Source: Pyrrhosoma nymphula
Lineage: Eukaryota; Arthropoda; Insecta; Odonata; Coenagrionidae
Length of the DNA stretch: 64,000 nucleotides
Reading direction: 5' to 3'
Assembly (NCBI GenBank): GCA_963573305.1
Contig: OY754337.1
Location: 48,497,164 to 48,561,163 of the forward strand
Shown here: one piece after another, positions 34,987 to 45,059 of the stretch
Position numbering within the stretch: position 1 is the stretch's first letter
How the letters are laid out: every line of letters starts with the position of its first letter
Notes under the pieces: model-generated
The model's database searches: none
Told to the model about the DNA's origin: nothing
The model's input: only the letters and a program-made list of their open reading frames with translations
Position numbers and translations under genes: made by a program

Positions 34987-36681
34987 TCTTATATATAAAA
35001 TAGAATGTTTGTTTTGTTCGTGTTTTATGCACGCCCATACCATTCATTCGATTGCGATGAAACTTTGGTGAGTTGTTGCGCGCGTGCCCATGGAGGTTTC
35101 TGAGTTATAAAAATGACAATTTTTGGGGTTGTTTTTACCCCAATATTATTAACATTCACTCCAATAAGAAAAGCATTGAATTCGGAGCAGGTTTTTCTTT
35201 AATTGCTTTTTTAAATTACTTGCAATTGAGATATTGGATGTAAATTTGTATCATAGAATGAATAAAATAATGCAGTATTTAATTCTTTCATTCAATTTTC
35301 TAATACGTTTCGTTGTTGTCCAAGTATTACGTTTTTATCTCAAAATTCATCGATGTTTCTTCCATTTCAATAATACAAAATTTCCTTGGCAACCATGCGC
35401 GAATATCCATTTATTAGCGATTTCATGAATGGCTATTCACTCTTGCAGCATTTAAAGGCCAAGTTCAGTGACTAATTTGATAGTTGTAGCCAAACGAATA
35501 CAGTTCCCCGTTTGCCTTGTCTTCTCAATGACTATCAACAAGGCACAAGGTCAATCGCTTCAATGTGTGGATTCAATCAGGGAAAATCCATGCTTTTCAA
35601 GTGGTCAATTATACGTTGCATGCTCACGTGTGGGACAGACCAGTAATACCAAATTCAACACCAGCTGATGAACTCAACGCTTGCCTCAAAGCGTCGCATC
35701 TTTGGAGACGTGTAGAAACTCACGCTAACAACCAATATGCGCGTAAATCTGCAGCGCAATGTGTCAACCATATTTTCTAAACAGCTTTTGGACATTGGTA
35801 ATAGAAAATTACCAGTTGACGCCGACACAAAATATATTTCAATTCCATTGAACTTTTGTCATTGTTCCATCGATCGAACATTTGATTCAGATAGTTTTCC
35901 ACAAATTGTCACCAATTACAAAAATCACCAATGACTTTGCGAACGTACCTTTTTGGCAGCAAAAAACACCGACGTCAATGCAATCAACTACGCCATCCAC
36001 GAACAGATTTCGGGCGAGTCTGTCACCTACAATTCGATTGATAGCGTCATGAATGCGGACGAGATTTTTAATTAACCAATTGAGTTTTTAAATTCGTTGG
36101 ATCTTTCTGGTAATTAACACCGCACAAATTGTCACTCAATCTTGGCGCACCAATAATTCTTTTGCGCAACAGTAATGCACCACGATTGTGCAATAGAACC
36201 AGGCTCACTGTCAAACAACTGATGCCAAACGTCATCGAAGCGACAATTCTGAATGGCAAGTCAAAAAGTGAAGATGTGCTTATTCCACGGATTCCCATCA
36301 TTCCCAACGACATGCCATTTCATTTCAAACGACTACAGTTCCTCGTTCGCTTAGCATTCTCAATGACAATCAACAAGGCACAAAGTCAATCGCTTCAAGT
36401 GTGAGGATTAAATCTGGAAAATCCATGCTTTTCATACGGTCAAAGATATGTTGCATGTTCATGAATGAGGCAGCTGAAAAATTTATTTGTTTTTGCAGAG
36501 GGCGGTAGGACCAAAAATATTGTACATCCAAAAGCACTCGAATAAAATTTTCAACTCTATTTTAATAAATATGATATAATTTTCTTTCATTAATTTTGAA
36601 CTTGCGAATGTGTCTGCTTTGTACATGTGTGCCTACTTAGAAAGAAAGAGAGGCATTGCAACGCATGCCGGGCACAGCTAG
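34987..36681 (+). mobile_element. Helitron with helicase relic
   Basis: The 5' end TCTTATATATAAAAT and the following TTTGTTTTGTTCGTG ... CGATTGCGATGAAACTTTGG are typical of arthropod Helitron starts. The 3' end has gcatgccgggcaca, a short palindrome, and terminates CTAG at 36678-36681. The bases outside are A (34986) and T (36682), matching the A^T insertion preference, with no target duplication. At 1.7 kb it carries only the end of the RepHel protein. Confidence 0.82.
35468..36480 (+). pseudogene. Helitron PIF1-type helicase, C-terminal part, rearranged
   Basis: First block (35505-35660): IQFPVCLVFSMTINKAQGQS, then FSSGQLYVACSRVGQ, helicase motifs V and VI. Second block (35770-36400, frames broken): LDIGNRKLPVDADTKYIS; LCERTFLAAKNTDVNAINYA and YNSIDSVMNADEI; GAPIILLRNSNAPRLCNRT; ATILNGKSKSEDVLIPRIP; RLQFLVRLAFSMTINKAQSQ. 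So motif V occurs twice, once before and once after the region that should precede it. At DNA level 35500-35640 and 36345-36480 are near-duplicates. Stops at 35935, 36075 and 36404. The enzyme would unwind DNA during rolling-circle transposition; this copy is dead. Confidence 0.88.
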
Positions 36682-36682
36682 T

Positions 36683-38231
36683 ACCTATATAAATTTGGAC
36701 TTGATTGCGCAGTCTTTACTCCCCATATCACACGTGTGTAACGTATCAATAGACAGCTGGATGCTGCATGTCCTATATTCTTCTCCAAGCCTTCCTATCC
36801 AGGGCTGTTTCTTTTTCTAGCTCTCTGTTTCCATAGCTTTCCTTCCACGCATGCCAATTTTTTTCACATATTTTTATCCCACTATGAGGAATATAAGCAA
36901 TCGATTATTTTTTCACTTTCTCAAATTCTAGGTTTGATTTCTCTCCCTCTATCTCTCTCCTTAACCGTTTTTATTAATTATTGCACCTAATTATTGTATA
37001 TCCTTCACTTGATTAACCCATCAGCTGCGACACGAGGAGATACCCGCAAAAAATATTATGGGCATTAGGTGTGACGTACGTGCGGGTATATTTTGCCGCC
37101 GTTCGATTACTCTATTCGGCTGATTCTATTTGATTATTAAAAGTCACGCTACTGTTGATGAATGAATGTTATTTGAGTTTTTATGGTGATATTAGAAAAG
37201 GCTCAAAAGACAATATCAGTAAAGTATTTGTGAAAATTGAATTATTACTTTATTTTTTACTGATTAATTGGCAAATTTGATATCATTAGAATAAAAATGG
37301 GTGGCACAATGAGATAGTGCTGACCACCGTTGCTATCGAAGATGAATTTTAGCCTGTCGCTGGGCCAACTTCAGTGGCCTACGTAGAATCTGGAACCTAC
37401 GAAGAAATTATTGACATAGTGTAAGGATTGACCACCATTTCGCTGTTAATTAATATTTCGTATTTTTGCAAACTACTCTATGAGGAAGGAGGCATCCCTA
37501 CCGTGCTCACTGTTTGAAAGTGAACTGATACTATATTACGCCTTTGAATTAAAAAGCATAAAAATTTGATTATGTTGAAAATGAGGTTAAAAGAATGGTT
37601 GCTATCTGCAAAGCACTGAGGGCATAAGGAGTGTGTGGCAATGCTGAGTCCTGGAAGTGTCAAAATAAATGTTTACTGATATTGTGACACTCTTCTACAA
37701 CTTGGCATTTTAATTGTTCCTTTAATTTTTTGCTAATTTAATGGTAATTGCTATTGAATAGCCTTTGCTAAATAAACGCTATGGTTATTGGCTACTAAGG
37801 AAGAGAATTCTCGGTAAAAGGGCAGTCCGCTCTTCTCCTCGTCTTCATCTGTAGAGCCACGGGAGTTGTTAGAGTTCTCCTATTAGTAGATAGGATAGAT
37901 AGGTTTTAACCCGGAATTTTATTATCACTAAACGTTTTCTTGATCAGTACGTTCACTCACCCCTGGAGGTGTCGTGAAAAAAATTCCCACTCGTTCCCAG
38001 TTGGGATAACCGAAATATCCTGGAATGTCCCTGGAACTTGGATTTTACGTCTAAAAATGAACCTACATTCGTGGCAATTTTTTTGTTTGGCTTCAAATCT
38101 ACCTCCGATAATGTTAGAAATAAGTATTTTAGTCTCTTTTCAAATTCAAAATCCCTAGAATTCTAGTACCCTGTCAAAATCTCTGGAATTACCTGAAATA
38201 TCCCTGGAATCGCCGTAGATTCGTGTACAAT
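36683..38231. other. No recognisable feature
   Basis: AT-rich, no domain-bearing frame and no inverted terminal structure noticed. Confidence 0.5.
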
Positions 38232-38246
38232 ATTTGTACTAGGCTA
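38232..38246. repeat. Target-site duplication of PLE2, left copy
   Basis: The 15-mer atttgtactaggcta is identical to 39633-39647 and immediately borders the element. Confidence 0.9.
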
Positions 38247-38431
38247 TGCACAAAGGGTAAGAAAAAAGACTTTGCTGTTCCACAAAATAAAATATATTTG
38301 CGACCGGTTTCGATACGGCGTATCATCATCTGGCAATTTCACATATTAGTACATAGAATTTATACCCTTGAAGAAGTTAGAGGGGCGGTGGAGTGGAGGT
38401 GGGGAAAGGGGGGGGGAGGGGTGGGAGGGGT

Positions 38432-38956
38432 TTTTTGGAGAGGGTAGTGGGCAGAGGGTGGGAAGAGGGGAAGGTCGGTTTGGGAAGCACGTCGCTGATG
38501 GGTCACTGCAAGGGGTAGCCGAGGGTTGGTGTGGGATGACGAAAAAAGGGGGCGGAGGGGGAGTTAAGGAGTGGTGAGTGGTATCCGTAATGGTTTCGCG
38601 GAAAAAACATTGAACAGTGGTGAATGGTGAGAATACAATTGCTCATTAACTAATGTGATGTTGGGTGAGATTTGGAGAGATGAGGCCGGGGGGAAAAAGG
38701 GGGGAAAGGGGTTTTTGGAGAGGGTATTGGGCAGAGGGTGGGAAGAAAGGAAGGACGGTTTGGGAAGTACGTAGCTGATGGGTCACTGCACGGGGTAGCC
38801 GAGGGTTGGTGTGGGATGACGAAAATAGGGGGAGGGGGGGGGGTGTTAAGGAGTGGTGAGTGGTGTCCGTAATGGTTTCGCGGAAAAAACATTGAACAGT
38901 GGTGAATGGTGAGAATACAATTGCTCATTAACTAATGTGATGTTGGGTGAGGTTTG
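38432..38956. repeat. ~280-bp tandem duplication inside PLE2
   Basis: 38432-38674 and 38712-38956 are direct copies (ttggagagggta.tgggcag, gtagccgagggttggtgtgg, tggtttcgcggaaaaaacat). Differences are few, mainly in G runs. The distal end of the GIY-YIG frame lies in the second copy. Confidence 0.9.
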
Positions 38957-39280
38957 ACCCACTAAAATTTCCAACTGCTCGAGTGCGTCAAGCCTTGGGC
39001 CATTGTTTTCTTTATGTAGGATTATCGGTTCGAAATCGCTTGTGTGGTCGGAATCCAAGAGATGTTTGGCAAAGTGTGAGGTTTGGTTGTTGTTAATAAA
39101 ACATGAACGATGTTCCTTGGTCCGGATGTTGAAATTCCGTCCAGTTTTTCCTATGTAACAGGAATTGCAGTCATTACATTGGAGTTTATAAACTCCGCTG
39201 TGTTCTCCGGCACTAATTTTGTCTTTGGTACTCCCTAACAGTTTTCCTAGTGTATTTTTATTGTAGAAGGCAGCTTTCAC
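38846..39280 (-). CDS. GIY-YIG endonuclease domain of a Penelope-like protein (truncated)
   Basis: A 144-codon open frame that is the C-terminal part of a much longer Penelope protein. After an N-terminal basic segment, about residues 32-55 read SGVYKLQCNDCNSCYIGKTG, with GVY and YIG forming the nuclease hallmark. RTKEHR follows with the conserved Arg and His, then HFAKHLLDSDHTSDF and LDALEQLEIL, all usual for this domain. The domain nicks target DNA for primed reverse transcription. The Met used is only the first in frame; the upstream frame continues (LPKDQVK) to about 39320 before degrading, and no RT domain remains, so the copy is non-autonomous. The C-terminal PLRTPLTTP runs into the duplicated 3' region. 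Confidence 0.85.
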   Translation of the reverse strand: MKAAFYNKNTLGKLLGSTKDKISAGEHSGVYKLQCNDCNSCYIGKTGRNFNIRTKEHRSCFINNNQTSHFAKHLLDSDHTSDFEPIILHKENNGPRLDALEQLEILVGQTSPNITLVNEQLYSHHSPLFNVFSAKPLRTPLTTP

Positions 39281-39632
39281 TTGGTCTTTCGGTAATAATT
39301 TTTCGGTTTTGTTAGATATACGGCCGAGATAGGGGATTCAACGCCATTTCCCGTCATCACCTTTCCCCCTTTCCGTGCCCCCTTTCTGCCAACTACCCTC
39401 TCCAAACAACCCCTCCCACCCCTCCCACCCCTTTCCCCACCTCCACTCCACCGCCCCTCTAACTTCTTCAAGGGTATACATTCTATGTACTAATATGTGA
39501 AATTGCCAGATGATGATACGCCGCATCGAAACCGGTCGCAAATATATTTTATTTTGTGGAACAGCAAAGTCTTTTTTCTTACCCTTTGTGCATCATGAAG
39601 GAGTTCCACCATGTGACGCCACCCACCATCGC

Positions 39633-39647
39633 ATTTGTACTAGGCTA
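39633..39647. repeat. Target-site duplication of PLE2, right copy
   Basis: Identical 15-mer to 38232-38246. Confidence 0.9.
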
Positions 39648-39788
39648 ATCTTTTTTCCTTTCCGCTAAGCTTAAAGTGCTAGCGGTACGCTAAACCATGA
39701 TGCAAATTAAGATACAAGCAAGCCGCTGGCTACAATTATTCTTTGGACCTGTTTGGCCGTTTTGGCTTGAAGTACCCATTGATTTGAC

Positions 39789-41540
39789 TTGTCTAGAGCC
39801 ACTACAAAGGAAGCCTTTCGGAATGCATTCATGGATTTTAAAAGAAAAACATTAGGAGAACAATTACAGGACAACCCAAAGGCATTTTGGTCATACGTAA
39901 GGGAAGTTCAAGGCAATAGATCAACAGTTATTCCACTACGAAACGAAAATGGCGAATTATTAACAAGCAGCTCGGACAAGGCCAACTTATTGAATTCTTA
40001 CTTTCAAAGTGTGTTCACCAAGTCATCGCAAATTACATCCGTAAAGTTAAATGATCACTTCCAGCAAAAGATGCCGCCTATCGATATTTGCACTCAAGGA
40101 ATAGAAAACTTGCTAAAATCTTTAAGTCCAAATAAATCCCCAGGTCCTGAAGAAATTCCTGCCCGCTTGTATAGAGAATTAGCTTGTGAAATAGCACCCT
40201 ACTTGCAGAATATATTTAGTAAATCCATCAACGAACACAAAGTACCCATGGACTGGAAAATTGCAAATGTCACTCCCATATTCAAAAGCGGTGATAAGGA
40301 ACAGCCATCGAACTACAGACCGATATCTCTCACATCTATCTCTTGCAAAGTCCTTGAACATATAATTGTTAGTTCAGTTATGAGACACCTCGATATAGAA
40401 AACTTGTTAACAAAAACACAACACGGATTCAGAAAGGGAAGATCTTGCGAAACTCAATTAGCACTTTTTGCTCACGATATTTTAGTCTCGGGTAAACATA
40501 ACGCTCCAGTTGATTCAATTTTTCTTGACTTTAAAAAGGCATTTGATAAAGTTTCCCACAGTAAGCTACTCATGAAATTAAAATCCTACGGTTTAGACGA
40601 CGACGTAATTTCCTGGATTAGAGAATTCTTAAGTAATCGCGTGCAAAGGGTTGTATTAGATGGCGCTATATCTAATGAAGTAAAAGTCACATCGGATGTC
40701 CCACAGGTAAGTGTCATAGGCCCGCTTCTTTTCCTTTTGTGCATAAACGACATCGGTGAAACAGTTGTCAGTAAGCTTACATTATTTGCTGACGACGCAG
40801 TGGTGTATAGAGAAATTCGTATCTTTAATGACAAGGAAGCGCTAACTAAGGACCTCGAGGCAATACAAGAGTGGTGCGATGCGTGGCAGCTAGAATTAAA
40901 CCTGAAAGAATGCGTTGTTGTGAATTTTTGGAAACGGAAAAACGCTCCTTGTAACAGCTATTGCATAAACAACATAAAACTAGACACCGTAGAATCGGTG
41001 AAGTACCTCGGAGTTAAACTGACTAATGATCTATCGTGGAGTAAACATATTCGAGAAATTACCGGTCAAGCTAATCGTAAATTGGGATTTGTTAAAAGAG
41101 TACTTGGCAAGTGCGACTATAAAGTTAGGGAAATCAGCTACTTCTCCCTCGTTAGACCCCACTTAGAATATGCCGCCAGTATTTGGGATCCTTATGAGAT
41201 AGGCTATGAAACTGAGTTAGAACGCGTGCAGCGAAGATCGGCAAGATATGTTAAAGGCCGTTATGATAATCTCGTTAGTGTTACTGACCTTTTGCAGCAA
41301 CTGGGATGGGAAAAGCTTTCAGACCGTCGATTAAAATTTAGACTAAATCTATTATGTAAGTTCCAAACCGGTCTATTCTCTGACGTCGTTGATAATATTT
41401 TACGAAATCCGACATACTACGGTAGATCAGATCATGAGAGTAAAATTAGGGAACTAGACTGCAGAACGGATAGATTTAAGATGTCATTTTTCCCACGAAC
41501 GATAAGGGACCATAATAGCTGCCATGAGACTTTTATCTAG
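39789..41540 (+). CDS. CR1-A: reverse transcriptase of a CR1-like LINE (5' truncated, long open frame)
   Basis: 583 codons open to a stop. The element begins inside the pre-RT linker (compare KAKTAAKAAFQNA in CR1-C with SRATTKEAFRNA here), so the endonuclease is missing and the ATG is fortuitous. RT landmarks: KSPGPEEIPARLYREL (about 115-130), NVTPIFKSGDKEQPSNYRPI (about 155-177), QHGFRKGRSCETQLALF, IFLDFKKAFDKVSHSKLL (palm, first Asp, about 245), SDVPQVSVIGPLLFLL, and LFADDAVVY (catalytic pair, about 332-335). The thumb/C-terminal part has KYLGVKLTNDLSWSKHI and LVRPHLEYAASIWDP. The usual PQGS glycine is Val. RT copies element RNA into the genome. The family is CR1/L2-like by motif spacing and the VRPHLEYAA.IWDP block. 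Enough frame survives to suggest recent insertion. Confidence 0.92.
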   Translation: MSRATTKEAFRNAFMDFKRKTLGEQLQDNPKAFWSYVREVQGNRSTVIPLRNENGELLTSSSDKANLLNSYFQSVFTKSSQITSVKLNDHFQQKMPPIDICTQGIENLLKSLSPNKSPGPEEIPARLYRELACEIAPYLQNIFSKSINEHKVPMDWKIANVTPIFKSGDKEQPSNYRPISLTSISCKVLEHIIVSSVMRHLDIENLLTKTQHGFRKGRSCETQLALFAHDILVSGKHNAPVDSIFLDFKKAFDKVSHSKLLMKLKSYGLDDDVISWIREFLSNRVQRVVLDGAISNEVKVTSDVPQVSVIGPLLFLLCINDIGETVVSKLTLFADDAVVYREIRIFNDKEALTKDLEAIQEWCDAWQLELNLKECVVVNFWKRKNAPCNSYCINNIKLDTVESVKYLGVKLTNDLSWSKHIREITGQANRKLGFVKRVLGKCDYKVREISYFSLVRPHLEYAASIWDPYEIGYETELERVQRRSARYVKGRYDNLVSVTDLLQQLGWEKLSDRRLKFRLNLLCKFQTGLFSDVVDNILRNPTYYGRSDHESKIRELDCRTDRFKMSFFPRTIRDHNSCHETFI

Positions 41541-41908
41541 GTTTGTCGTTAGGTAGTGTAGCTCCTAGTAGTGGTAGTATTCCTAATACTTGAATCCTTA
41601 TCTGTTACCTAGTACATACTAACAGCACGCCTAGCATGTTTTCTACATGGGTCTTGAGTCCCTGTCCATCTGTGTAGTTGTAGAATGCATGTATATTGAG
41701 GTCACTTTCCATTTTGATGACATCGGTAGTGTAGTGTTGCATGCTTGTGAGGCTTCGCCTCATGACAAGCATTAGCGATTTATGCTTATTCATAATTAGT
41801 CGTAGTTACACTAACTTTAGGGTATAGTGTAATGCATGTTGGTGTTTACTCACCCCCTGCCACACACCCCTGAGGTGGCTTGTAGGGTATTTTGTAGATG
41901 TAGATCGT
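41541..41908 (+). mobile_element. CR1-A 3' untranslated region and hairpin tail
   Basis: About 370 bases after the stop. The end reads caccccctgccacacacc, cctgaggtggcttgtaggg and tattttgtagatgtagat. ccctgccacacacc can pair imperfectly with ggtggcttgtaggg around a short loop. The same end is found at six other places. Confidence 0.85.
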
Positions 41909-43890
41909 GCGGGCTCAAATTTTATGCGGCGGGAGGGGGAGAGGAAAAGTATAAAAAATGCTTAGAAAATTGTGTCAACGAGCTATAGATGGGTTTTAAG
42001 TGTCGATTTCATATGATTCGGATCCAATAAATTCAATTTCAGCCTTAATTTATCGCTGCGGAAAACGTACATGTACGTGTGTGCCAGCGAATGCGGGAAA
42101 AACGTTCTTGTTCGTTTGACCCTCTCTGTCTACCGCTCCCTCAGCCCTTTCATATTTTTATGGCCCGAACTCTTTCTTTCCAGCGGTGGACATTTGGGAA
42201 TCCACCTTTTTACCCAAACCACTCCCTTCCCACGCTCTTTAGGGATCGCACACCACCGCAATGAGGTACGACCCTTTCTTCCGATTGCTCGCTCAATGGG
42301 CTATGGTTGTTTCAAAAGTTAGTTATCTTATGCCCGCAAACGGCTCAATTATCAACGGATTTCTTTGGTGTTTGGTATCAAACGAAACAGAAAATTGCTA
42401 GAAAAAAATTTTGTCACATTTGTTTTTAACAATTAAACCTATTAACAAATATTCAAAATGTGTTCAAAGTCCCACTGATCCCTCAACGAGTTCCGGTGCA
42501 CACCACCTGCGATCCCGAGTAAAGGGTCGGGAGGGGATTACATGGGTCATGTAACTGCCCGGCCTCGGCCCGTGGGAAGGAGGGACAGGCTCCGTCCGAA
42601 TAGATATTTCCCGCACTGGGTGGACGACATGCGCTGTAGCTGCAGCAGATTAAGGGTTAATAAAAAGTAAATAACTGACTAGTTAAGATATTTTACGTGA
42701 TTTATTTAATTGCAGTTTTAAAAAGTAATTTTAAGAAATATCTTATCCTAGCATCAAAATTAAAGTAGAAATATAATATATAGATTTTTTGTTTTACACA
42801 AGTATTGGGGCCTTCTATTTTTGTTGTGGGAGTTGCTTTATGGAACTGGCTTTCCTCCGAGCACTTGGGATTAAGGCTTATGGTAAGGGTCATGGGAAAG
42901 GGCAAAAGGCGGCATTTTTATCGTTGGCACCACCAATAGCAAAATCCTGCGCACGCCTATGGTTCCATGGTAAAATTAAAGAGTGATATGGACAATATGG
43001 AAATGAAATTTAGTAAATATTGAAAAAAAGCTCCCCTCTGATTAGCTGTTGGTAACGTTGCATGACAGCAAAGTTAGAATTTGGCAAGGTTCGCTCGGTG
43101 TCCCTTGACGACACCGTAAATGTCCGGCCATCGTAAATGGTTCCACTATATTACAATCACCAAGCTCCGTGAACTCAACCGTCCGTCTCCGTCACGTAAA
43201 GAAACGGCAATCGTAATCCCGCCTTTATGCAGCTCGACTTTCGGGAATCACTACGCGTTGCGTTGTCTTTTGTCAGGTACCCGCATATTGTATTCAGGCT
43301 CGAGTTTGTTTCAGGCTTCGGACTTGTTTGAAAACAGGACCGAGAATCCTGATTCACATAGGTTAAGTACCTACTTATTAACGGAATTATAGCCTTACGA
43401 GCAAGTTCGGAGATAACAGGATATGCTTCATCAAGGGTAACACCAAATATTTTATAACATTAATAACTGAGAATCAGGTCGGAGTTACCGGTTAGAGCGG
43501 AGATCAATTAAGTCATCTTTAACTTGACCGAAGGCACGGATTTTTCTTAATCAATAAGAAAAGTGTAACGCATCCAAATTTCATTCATTTTTCGCATGAG
43601 GAATTATTCTTGCTGCCTCTTTAAATGTTTTATGCAATTTATTACTATCCCAAACTTCCTGTTTTAGCTCATATGATGGATCTGAAGTGATTTCATCAAG
43701 ATATTTGAAATAGGCTAGATTACCCAACACAACTCTTCTTTCTCAGGGAGCCAACTATTTTGTGACACGGACGATATTATATTCAACCCGCATTAAATAT
43801 CTGCGACTAATATCATTCATTGAGAAAATCTACCCATTGAGATGGTTTATATGAAAGTAATCATATATCCTTAAAAGTGGTCATGAAGAT
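41909..43890. other. No gene recognised
   Basis: Includes a GC-rich stretch (42490-42650) with a perfect hairpin ttacatg-ggt-catgtaa near 42540; it looked RNA-like but matches no RNA I know. No protein domain. Confidence 0.45.
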
Positions 43891-43960
43891 TTCTAACGCT
43901 GAGGAAGGACCAACCGGTACGAAACGTTAAATAAGAACAAATCTTTTTTTATCTTATCTT
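43891..43960 (+). repeat. Solo Penelope-type end with hammerhead-like core
   Basis: ctgagga (43899-43905), a stem ggacc/ggtac with one mismatch, then gaaacgttaaataa. The layout matches the ends of the other Penelope-related copies here. No attached coding sequence was found. Confidence 0.5.
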
Positions 43961-44373
43961 TCCCTCACCTCCTGTAAGTTTTCATTTTATATTTGTGGCC
44001 AATTCTTAATGAGTATACACAACACGCGCGCGCTTCCAGGAAGCCGGGAAGAGTCGGTTCCAGCTCATCTGAACCATTAAGATTACTGTGCTGAGTTTAA
44101 TTAAAGATATGAGTGATATAGCCTTTGAGGAGCTGTAGAAACTGGGTGATGTGGTCGTTGGATGGCGGAGGAAAGAGAGGTCTTCGCAGGAAGAAGGGGA
44201 CTCGGGAGTCGGTGGTAAGACAGTGCACGGGTGAGACGCCGCACCGTGAGCGGCGGTGCGTAACTATTGCGTGGATGTAATTTGGACTCAATATTAAAGG
44301 TCTTGTTGTAAAGAGTCGCTCCCTTAATTGACCCTCGACGGACCCCAAGGAGAATCCCTAACAATACAGTCGT

Positions 44374-44895
44374 TTATTGGAAGACTCGATATGAACCGAA
44401 GTATCGAAGGCATCATTGCCCCAGATGAAAATTTCAACGTCAATAAATGTGATTTGGGTGGAGGAGATACTTGAAGTGAAACGGATTTGATGGGAAATTA
44501 CATAGCGTATTGAGGAATCTCGTGAGGAAATCCTTACCTTGGGTCCATAAGATGAAAATGTCATCATTCCCTCATGAGTTTCCTCAATACGCTATGTAAG
44601 TTCTCATCTATCCGTTTCACTTCTAGTATCTCCTTCACCCAAATCACATTTATTGACGTTGATATTTTCACCAAGGACAATAATGCCTTAAGTTGGGTCT
44701 ATATGATGAAAATGTCATCATATGGAACCACGGCAAGGATTCTCTCTCGAGTTCCCTCAATACGCTACGTAATTTCCCATCCATCCGTTTCACTTCTAGT
44801 ATCTCCTCCACCCAAATCACATTTCTTGATATTGAAATTTTCATATAGGACAATAATGCCTTCGAGGTTTCGGTTCATATCGAGCCTTCCAATAA
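44374..44895. mobile_element. Foldback element: three copies of one ~170-bp unit, one inverted
   Basis: Terminal repeats ttattggaagactcgatatg (44374-) and its complement ending 44895 agree at about 25 of 27 positions. Inside, the left unit (44374-44565) is inverted relative to two direct units (44573-44690 and 44740-44895). Shared words: caaatcacattt, cgtttcacttctagtatctc, cctcaatacgcta, gatgaaaatgtcatcat. The frames that look protein-like are the same repeat read on both strands. Confidence 0.85.
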
Positions 44896-45059
44896 ATTAC
44901 TATATATTCATTGCAATAGCTGTTACCCTAAACACATCAAGCACTCCATTCCTTACTCGCTGTCGATGCACATTCATGAAACTGCTGTACAGCGAGTAGA
45001 TTAGAATATAACATTGAGAAAATATGAAATAATTATCTCTAAACTTCATTTTGGATGCA

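Larger units (their letters stand above)
38247..39632 (-). mobile_element. PLE2: Penelope-like element, 5' truncated, with 15-bp target duplication
   Basis: Left (38247-38480) and right (39356-39592) ends are near-identical inverted copies beginning tgcacaaagggtaag, enclosing a GIY-YIG coding region on the minus strand. A 40-bp extension (39593-39632) lies outside the right arm and resembles the 5' extension of PLE1. A 15-bp identical duplication flanks the whole. The coding orientation puts the 3' end on the left. The arms are barely diverged, so this is younger than PLE1. It contains a ~280-bp tandem duplication of its 3' region. Confidence 0.92.

Noticed and set aside
38223..38577. Gly/Arg/Glu-rich frames in PLE2
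   Set aside because: Translations of purine-rich tracts in the element's arms, duplicated inversely at 39277-39541.
42490..42650. Structured non-coding RNA gene
   Set aside because: GC-rich with one good 7-bp hairpin, but no match to 5S rRNA, snRNA or tRNA features known to me.
44097..44999. Short Ser/Ile-rich frames on both strands
   Set aside because: Those after 44374 are the same repeat unit read in several orientations; those before lack any family resemblance.
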